Shown here: positions 56,486-64,000 of the stretch, piece by piece
Position numbering within the stretch: position 1 is the first letter of the stretch
Layout of the letters: the number at the start of each line of letters is the position of its first letter
Position numbers and translations under genes: made by a program
Assembly (NCBI GenBank): GCA_013399695.1
Contig: VXAU01002314.1
Location: 85,952-149,951 of the forward strand
Origin: Formicarius rufipectus
Taxonomy: Eukaryota; Chordata; Aves; Passeriformes; Formicariidae
Direction: 5' to 3'
Length of the DNA: 64,000 nt
The notes under the pieces: model-generated
What the model saw: the letters and a program-made list of their open reading frames with translations, nothing else
The model's database searches: none
Told to the model about the DNA's origin: nothing

Positions 56486-59400
56486 AGTACTAAGCATGTC
56501 CAACACCATTAACCCCTTCCTGTATGCAGCAAGTGCAAGCCCTCAATGAAGCTGCTTTCCTAAACCAATACCAGGTCTCCACCCATGGAAAATCCAAGGT
56601 TTGCCTGATATGCCAGCCTACCACAGGATAATTCCCTCATCAGCAAGGAGATGTTATTGTTCCTCTGCAAGCTCCCCACTAGGCAGGCTCAATACTCACT
56701 CAGTGTCTTGGCCTGCAATCCAAACCTGTGACCCCCTGCCTTAGGGACAAGAAACGGCAAAGACGTGCGTGTTTCTTCAGAGCTGAGCATTAAAACTCAT
56801 TTACACTCCTGAGCTTTTATCAGGCCAGAATAACATCTCCAGAGCAAAGCCCAGAGAATAGTTTCAAGGTGTAAAGCCACCAAATTCTTTCATCATGGCA
56901 AAAGGATCTATTTTCCTCTTTTAACTTCCCTCCAGCAGCCAAATCTGCTGAGTCTAAGAACTGAAGCTGAGTGCCACCCCTGCTGCTGGTAATTGCCATG
57001 CTGCTGGCCACTGCGGACTAGCAAAGAATCCTGCCCTGGTGCCTTCCACAAGCAGCTGGTGCTGCAGCCCCTTCTGCCAAGCATAGCATTCAACCAGTGA
57101 ACATTAACAGAGCCTGAGCCAGCACCCACTTCCCATGAGATCCCCGAGGGAGAAGGTGTGGATGGATGGGGAGATCCCGGTGAGTTGCCCTCTTTAGCTA
57201 TCCCCCAGGCACGGGGCTGAAGGCTGGAGCAACAAGGCTGGAGCCACTGAGGCAGCACAGGGGTAGGTTTCTTACACAAAGCTGTGTGTGGTGGAGAGAG
57301 GGGAGGCAGGTCCTGAAGCCTGCACTGCATTTGCGTGACCACGCTCACCCTTCCAGTGCTCCCCCCACATGGAACCAATCAGCTGTGCAGAGGATCGCAC
57401 GTTAAAAAGATGGGTGGACAGAACCATCAAGCAAGCATCAGCATGCAAACAGGCAAAGTTCAGTAAAACATTCACAGCCTTGTCTCGGTTAACAACAGTT
57501 ACTGTTCTGCTTTCTGTGTCATTCTGCTGCTGAAATCATGACATGGGTCACAGTGCAAGGGAATCCATATGCACTTTTCCTGCTTCAGTTATTAAGCATC
57601 TACAGTTTTCTGAAATAAATGCTTAGGATCTTCCTGGTGACTGTCTCAATCCTGCTGGCTGAGATTGCTGCTGTTTTAAATATCCCACTTGGAGAGCAAC
57701 CCCCAGTCCTCTAAAGAGAATAAAAAATCAGTTATTTCCTCTTATTACTCTTGTGCTTTGTCTCCAATTAACTCTAATGCGGTTGTCATTCAAATACTTC
57801 AAATCAGCACAATACTTCAATTTAGGTCTTAAATGGTGAGAGCAAAAAAGAAAGGTCTTTTAAAACTGCTATTTTAGAGACCTCACTATAAATGCAGCCT
57901 CACAAAACTGTCCAGCACACTAAGAAGCCAGATCTCCATACAGAGTCTTAGAAGAAATCAGTTGAAAATAACTGTGGGCACTGAATATACAAAACACTTT
58001 AAGTATCATTTTATGTGCTGCTCACACAATAGTTACAGCTTTAGCTTTTTCCAGTAATATGAAAAATGGTATAATTAATCCCACTCTTCATCCCATTCCA
58101 AGTATATTTTAAACTTACCCCAGGCTAGTTGAAGATCCTTCAGCACTGGTGGTTGCTGGAGTTGGGAGTTAGCACTGTGCCAGAAAGGAGGGAGAGAGGA
58201 GAGCAAGGGTGGCTTGACGTTTCCCAGGATGGGACTGTCACATGCTAATCACTGATTTGAAATGCAAGCATAACAAATGCCTTCTAATTATATAATCTTC
58301 AGGTCACATCCTCGCATGCCCATGCAAAAATCAGGACTGTGCACTCAGAAGATGATACAGACTCTCTTCTTTTTTAATTAGAATTGCACACTGCTGTAGA
58401 GGAAGGGTAAGAAGCCCTGTGAAGTGACAGCAGAGAGGGCCCTGTGGAGAGCTGGGTGCTGATGTGGTCAGTGCTACTTTGCCAAGTTCAGAGCATCTCA
58501 AATACCTCCCAAGCCACCCAAACAAGACAACATCCAGTTGACAGGGACAGGGAAATGGGATCAGCTCCTCCCTGCTTTCTCTGACACCCTGTCTCTTACC
58601 AGGCATGGCCTTGCTAGTGATGCCAGGGCCAAGAGGGCTCAAGGGCCAAGAGCAAGATTGCCAAAGTATCCAAGGAAGGCAAACAGCAATCACCAGCCCT
58701 TGAGTATTTTGTTTATTGTTAAATCATGAAAAAATTTCTCTGAGTAAAAATAAATGAAGTCTTGCAGGGTGGGAAGCAACAGCCCTCCATACCTGCTCTA
58801 TTTCTTCACTAAGTAGGATCAGCCCTTCACTGGAGGGCTTTTTGCTCCAAAGGGCATCATGAAAGTATGTGGAGAATGCAAATAACCCAAGACCAGGTGT
58901 CAGGGAAATATCCCAGGGAAATGTTTGAGCCAGTCCAGTGAGCTACTCTGAAGGGTAAGAACATGGAGACATAAAGGAGGAGGCACATAATAAAGACAAA
59001 CTAATTTCTCCCTGAAAGGCAAAGATCTGCTTCAAAGATACCCTTCAGGCAGAAAACCTGAAATGTAAAACTGCACAGACTAAATCAGTATAATTGCTGT
59101 ACAGCACAGATAAATGTGGAACCCTAGCAAATGAGCTGAAAGGACAAGCTCCTAAACTAAAAGAAGCTCTGTGGAAGATGCTGCTACCTCTGAAGTGAAG
59201 GACTAGGGATACAGGACACAGTATTTATTTTAATTTTTTTGAGCTGGCTATTTCAGAAGGAAAACGCAACAAAATTGAACAAATTAAAATTATAATTCTG
59301 AAAGAGCTTGCCAGAAAGTCCATTTTGGTGGATCAAAGATACTTGTGAAGTCAACAAACAGCTCAAGCTAGAAAGGGTTTGTCTTTAATAAATAAAAACA

Positions 59401-59781
59401 TTTGGTTTCATGAATCTATGAACAAAACATTTCAGATAGAGGTTGTCTTACAGGAAGTTTAAGAAGAAGGTCTGAAAGGCATTATATTGCCAAGTGATCC
59501 ATAAGCTACTTTGTTTCAGATGGCCCACTATGTCTGCTTGCCAATAACGTGGTGGGTTTTTACTTTGCTAATAAACCACAGAGCCCAAGATGTTTCTGAA
59601 TCCTAGCAAAACTAGCTGAGTTTTTGAAGTCACATATGAAGGAACAGCATTTGTACATTCTGTCTTCAAATAGAGCCAAGGACTGGTATTTACTAAAACC
59701 CCATATATCAATATCTGGCAAGCAAAGACTCCACACATTTTTTCCTGACAGCACTGCTATGTTGCATTTTGTTGTTTGCTT

Positions 59782-59842
59782 AGTTTTGGTTTTTTTGGTT
59801 TTTTTGTTTTGTTTTGTTTTTTTGTTTTTTGGTTTATTTTTT
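59782..59842 (+). repeat. T/G-rich low-complexity tract
   Basis: Imperfect repeats of gttttttt and gttttg over about 60 bp. Confidence 0.8.
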
Positions 59843-60522
59843 TAACTAGAAATGAGCTTTTCTGTTTTGTAAAGCAAAGTATTTTGATTCATAAAGACCT
59901 TTAATGACCAAATGCGAACAAAAACACAAATAGCTTTTTCACTGTGTAAGACTTTCCAGTGGGACAGTGACAGTGATCAGTCTCCTCTGCCTGATCTCCA
60001 CTCTGCTTCCCTTTTCAAAGAAAAGCTGACAATCTTAGGGCAAGTTAAAATAATAGGAAGAAAAAGAATTCCAGTCATCAACCTCTGCCCTTATGAATTC
60101 ACCCTGTCCAACTTCATATCTTTAAAAACTAGACACTTCAGCTGATGAGAAGAAATCTGAAAAGAAAGAAAAGCTGATCTGAAAAGAGAATAATTTTATT
60201 TACTATTAGCTTGCATCCTCAGAGGTCATTTTTAATAAAGACATGAAGAAATCAATGCCTGTTGAAAATTGGTCACAGCTGTTGAGCCCAGAATACAAGC
60301 ACAGAGTTGCCTTTAACCCGTGCTACTGTTTGTGCATAACAGCTGCATTTTCAACTTGTGCTTCAGTCCCATTGCTGCTGAGCCTTGAATGCCCTCCATT
60401 TTCATCTTAAAACTCTCCACCTTCTGTATTGACAGAAATCCAGCCTGTTGAGAATGCAATCAGCTCTGGCACCTGATGTGGCCAGGAATGGGAACATTCC
60501 CAGTGCAGAGTACCTGCCTTAC

Positions 60523-60535
60523 CTTTCTCCAACAT
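60523..60535 (-). CDS. ARHGEF33: Candidate ARHGEF33 first coding exon (tentative)
   Basis: On the minus strand ATGTTGGAGAAAG is followed by a consensus donor GTAAGG. It gives M-L-E-K plus one base, which completes the split first codon of the exon at 48641-48592 in phase (G+GA = Gly). The -3 base of the ATG is A. The human protein also begins with Met and an early Glu-Lys. With only 13 coding bases this could be chance. Confidence 0.3.
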
Positions 60536-63079
60536 TGTAGCCTGTAAAAGTTTTGACCTACAAAGCATACAGGTTGTTCATCCAAGGAACATATGCCTTG
60601 CTTTGCAAAACCAGATGTATACTAATGTCCTCTCAACATGCATCCTCTACGGGAAAAACTTCATACTCCCAGTCATGGATTAAGTTAAGAGGGATTAAGT
60701 CTTATGATAAGTCTTATCCTGGCTTTCACTGGGGATATCTGCTGTATGCAGCCAGTTACTGTGTGATCTTCCTGTAAAAATCCATCCTCTCTTACACTTT
60801 CCCCATCCTGCTACGTGCTGTTATGGCAAGCTGCAAGGAGTCACAGCCTCCTGTGGGGAAAAAGTTAACTGCTGTGTGATGTCAGTCCTCACAAACCACG
60901 TATTTCTGGTGATCTTTGGAAGCTGTGATCAAGCTCATCATTACACCTGAAAACTGCTATAAAAATTGTCTATGCCCCAGCATCCCTTGCCAATGAGGGG
61001 GAAATAACTTTTAAAATCAATTACTGGAACCTAGTTTGCCTTAAAAAAATGAAGGCACCTGGCAGTCACAACAAGTTGCTGTGGTGCTGCCTATTGATGT
61101 TCTCTCATAAAAGCCACAGTGACCTGATGAACTGGCACCTCTCATGTGAGTAGGTGGAAACTATCAGTCCTGAAACCTGGTAAAATAGCTTGCACTGGGC
61201 TGTCAGGGACATGTGTTTGTGCCACATAATAACAGTCATAAACTACTGTCAAAAAGGAAAAGTTTTAATTCCCTTGTGAAAACAGAAGGGGCTGGCAAAG
61301 ATTGGTTCTCTGTCACCAAGGGTGTATTCTACATCAGTTTTTCAGTTACTTGAAATCTGAAGTTCAAATCAAATTTGGATGGTTTACTCTACAGATGAGC
61401 TACTACTGACAGGCTTGTGCTGGCCCTTTGCAGGACAGTACCAACAGCATCCTAAATGCTGTTTTGAGATAAAGTGCCTGCAGAGCTTCACATGTGATCT
61501 ACTGCTGAATGCCCTCACTGAAGGGTGGAATACTCACAGGTGTCACACCACAGGATTCACAGCTGTCATTTACTATATCAGGAGAAGACAGAAACTCTGT
61601 AGCAGATTTTAACATGCCATTTGAATAGAGGTATAATTTAATCTCTTTTAAAGCATTGTGGTAATTTTTCCCCAAAACAATACAGTTTGCCATACAAGTT
61701 CCCATTTTGTGTTCAGGTACATTGTATAACACATATTTCATTTGGAGTCTGACAATTTGAAAATAGAATTGGTCATCGTGCCAGTATTATTGTGACTATT
61801 ATTTTTGGTCAGCAGGGTAATGCAGAGTTTAGTTTTTTTTAATGAAAGGCCACATATTAACAAACACACATTTTAGATTTATTTCAGATACTGGACTGGG
61901 GAAGCACTTAAAGAAAAATTAAACTTAAACCTAGCAAATTTGACAGGCAGATAAGGAAAACAGCATGAGACAATGGCTCTGAAAGAGGTCTGAACTGTTC
62001 TATTTCTCTGAACTCTGCCTGAGCCCAGAGATCTGGTAACAAAAATTGGGTGGGTGAAATAGCCCACTTGAAAACTTTTGACTGGGAATGAGCCACATAT
62101 TTTGGACTGACCTCATGAAATGGATACAACTGGGAAAAACAAACCTACATACTCAGTGTAGCTTTCACTGGTAGCAAGTGAAACCTATTCCCATGTTGGG
62201 TGAATTTTATTTGGACATTACAGCTTATCAAGTCAAAACTAATAGGAAAGATCACACAACTCCTTCATTTCAAACACACTTGTTTTCACTGAATGGTCCA
62301 AGGTACTTTGTTCCATTTGGAAATGTGCAGGTTCCAGTCCCATGAAAGATGCTTGAATTCCCCTTCATAAACTTCCCCAGAAGGGTATTCTAAGCCTTCC
62401 AGCACCATTCATCTGCATTTAATGAGAGATGAAGAAAATGGTTAATATTTGTGCTTACATTATTATTTCCTTTCATTACAGTTTCCCTTCCCACTGCTAC
62501 CTCAGAGTCTGCTATCACATTCAGGTATGATAATGGAAAGTCACTGTGACAGATACACCTGTCTCTGCTTGTACTGGGGCTTCAGGTAAGAGCTTAGATG
62601 TTTTGGGCTGGCCATGGTGTCCAATAAACATGAGACTCTGCTGGTAGTCTCGTGGGATTTTAACACCCTATGTAGCATGGAACTGCAGCCCCCAGCCCTG
62701 CAAATTCCTCCTTTACTCTGACAGTCTGAGAGGGTCATTAAATTTGCTAGAATTTCTTTCTGTGGATCAAGGCAGAGCAAATCTTTCATTTGTCAGCCTA
62801 GGCCACTAAGCCATGCCTGGGGATTTGAATTTGTGCTATGAAGCACTTCTGTGCCATAATCTTCATTCTCACCATCGCACCAATATTTTTGTAAGCAGCT
62901 GAAAAAAAGGCCAGACTAGATCCAGTGAAGTCACAGACCCTTGTTTGTCTCATTTCAAGGACTGTCTTCTCCACGGGGCCAACAAAATAAGCGATTCTCC
63001 TATTCTTGCTAATTAATTCCTAGGGAACTAAACCAAGGGCAGCCAAACAATGCTGTACCTGTCAATGACCAGAGCTGGC

Positions 63080-63188
63080 ATTCCTCGTGGGATATGTGTG
63101 TACGGATCAAGGTGGTGTTGGATCAAGGGTTGGACTTGATGATCTCAGAAGTCTCTTCCAACCCAGCTAATTCTGTGATTCTGTGATT
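63080..63188 (+). repeat. CR1 LINE 3' tail
   Basis: GTTGGACTTGATGATCTCAG, TCTTCCAACCCAGCTAATTC then two copies of attctgtg: a short, fairly well kept CR1 terminus. Confidence 0.88.
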
Positions 63189-63385
63189 GCCAGGTCCATG
63201 TCCTGAAAGTGCTACACTTACTCTTTGAACACTTCCCACTATGGTTATCCTACCACTTCTCTGGGCAGCCTGTTCCAATGCCTGACCACCCTTCCTGGGA
63301 AGAAATGTTTCCAAACATCCAATCTAAGCCTTCCCTAGCACAGCTTTAAGTAATTTCCTCTGGTCCCATCATTTGTTAGCTGGGT
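63189..63385 (-). repeat. CR1 LINE internal fragment
   Basis: Reverse-strand CR1 pattern: CTCTGGGCAGCCTGTTCCAA, TGCCTGACCACCCTTCC, AAATGTTTCCAAACATCCAA and TTCCTCTGGTCCCATC. It abuts the opposite-strand CR1 tail at its left. Confidence 0.8.
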
Positions 63386-63534
63386 CTGTCGAGAAACACC
63401 CGGTGTCGCTGCTACAGCTGCTGGCCAAAACTCAAGCACATCTATACACACATACATATAAATATATAATAAAATGCGCAGTAGGTTAAAGCCACACAGA
63501 TTATCAGTGCTCTCTGCTGGAGAGCTCGGTTGTT

Positions 63535-64000
63535 GTGTGGAGTTCCCGGTCCTGCGGGAAGAGTGGAGCGGGAGAAGCGGGAGGAGGAGAGCGGGAAGAG
63601 CGGAGCGGGATGGGCGGGAGGAGTGGGATGATCGGGGACGAGCGGGAGAAGAGGAGCGGAAGGAGTGGAGAGGGAGGAGCGGGAGGAGCGGAGAGAGAGG
63701 AGCGGGAGGAGCGGAGAGAGATGAGCGTGAGAAGCAGAGCGACATGAGTGGCCGGCGCGGGGCGGGATGAGCGGGATGAGTGGAGTGGGAGGAGCGGGCG
63801 GAGCTTGGAGCAGCGGAGCGGCACGGGAGGGGCGGGAGGAGCCGGAGCAGGATGCGCGGGCGGAGGCGGGCGCGCCCCGGAAGGGAAGGCGGCGGTTCCG
63901 GGTGAAGGAGCCCGGCGGAGCGGTGAGAACGCTGGGGAGAGGGGGTGGCGGAGCCTCCGGAGGGTGTCGGGGCTTCGCGGAGAGCAACGGGGGGATGCGG
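63535..64000. promoter_or_regulatory. CpG-rich promoter-like region running off the window
   Basis: Abrupt change to very high GC with frequent CpG, several Sp1-type GGGCGG cores (near 63614, 63833, 63858), an ETS core CCGGAAG at 63877-63883 and the inverted form TTCCGG at 63896-63901. A consensus-like donor (GCG then GTGAGA) lies at 63923 on the plus strand, which could end a non-coding first exon. Whether this serves ARHGEF33 (minus), a plus-strand gene beyond the edge, or both, cannot be told here. Confidence 0.6.
63560..63830 (+). repeat. Purine-rich degenerate tandem repeat (GAGCGGGA-like)
   Basis: Imperfect repetition of gagcggga / gaggagcgg units, almost all purine on the plus strand, over about 270 bp. 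It explains the long low-complexity open frames on both strands here, which I do not call as genes. Confidence 0.85.

Larger units (their letters stand above)
48642..63500. other. Upstream region or first intron of ARHGEF33, CR1 fragments only
   Basis: About 15 kb with CR1 fragments at 49.32, 53.66, 56.19 and 63.08 kb, an AT-rich patch near 54.5 kb and a T/G-rich low-complexity tract at 59.78-59.84 kb. I looked for the neighbouring gene expected from human synteny (MORN2, minus strand) and did not find a MORN-repeat exon. Confidence 0.55.

Noticed and set aside
56908..57378. 156-codon minus-strand open frame
   Set aside because: No recognisable domain, no splice support and ordinary intronic composition.
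63335..63987. Long minus- and plus-strand open frames rich in Ser/Pro/Leu or Arg/Glu/Gly
   Set aside because: They are produced by the purine tandem repeat, are low-complexity in every frame and show no gene-like composition.

Overview
This window is vertebrate nuclear DNA, most likely from a bird. Both genes are split by GT-AG introns and encode recognisable vertebrate proteins. The scattered repeats are CR1 retroposon fragments, several ending in the CR1 3' octamer repeat (ATTCTGTG). SOS1 introns are short: 14 exons fit in 17 kb. There are no bacterial-style operons, phage or CRISPR features.

Layout. (1) 1-18306, plus strand: the 3' two thirds of SOS1, 14 coding exons from the end of the DH domain through PH, REM and CDC25 to the proline-rich tail and stop. 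The 5' exons lie left of the window. The 3'UTR probably continues to about 19.4 kb. The introns hold a CR1 fragment (about 0.64-0.84 kb), a solo retroviral LTR with a 6-bp target duplication (5709-6098) and a CpG-rich tRNA-derived SINE-like element (about 17.4-17.6 kb). (2) 18.3-27.7 kb: the tail-to-tail interval between the genes, with both 3'UTRs and one larger CR1 copy (21.2-21.96 kb). (3) 27720-48641, minus strand: ARHGEF33, 14 coding exons that I joined by splice sites and reading phase, plus a tentative first coding exon at 60523-60535. The product has an N-terminal coiled coil, a DH (RhoGEF) domain, no visible PH domain, a long disordered C-terminal region and a polybasic end. (4) 48.6-63.4 kb: the presumed first intron or upstream region, with CR1 fragments and no other recognised gene. 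(5) 63.5-64.0 kb: a CpG-rich, purine-repeat promoter-like block running off the right edge.

Functionally the two genes are both guanine-nucleotide exchange factors. SOS1 activates Ras (and Rac through its DH domain) downstream of Grb2. ARHGEF33 is a Dbl-family factor predicted to act on Rho GTPases. Their tail-to-tail order matches the human 2p22 neighbourhood, so it reflects conserved synteny and not an operon-like link. I found no wholly new system. The most useful leads are the CpG-rich tRNA-derived element, the intact solo LTR, the apparent absence of the SOS1 45-bp mini-exon, the polybasic ARHGEF33 last exon, the tentative ARHGEF33 start exon and the purine-rich CpG tract.
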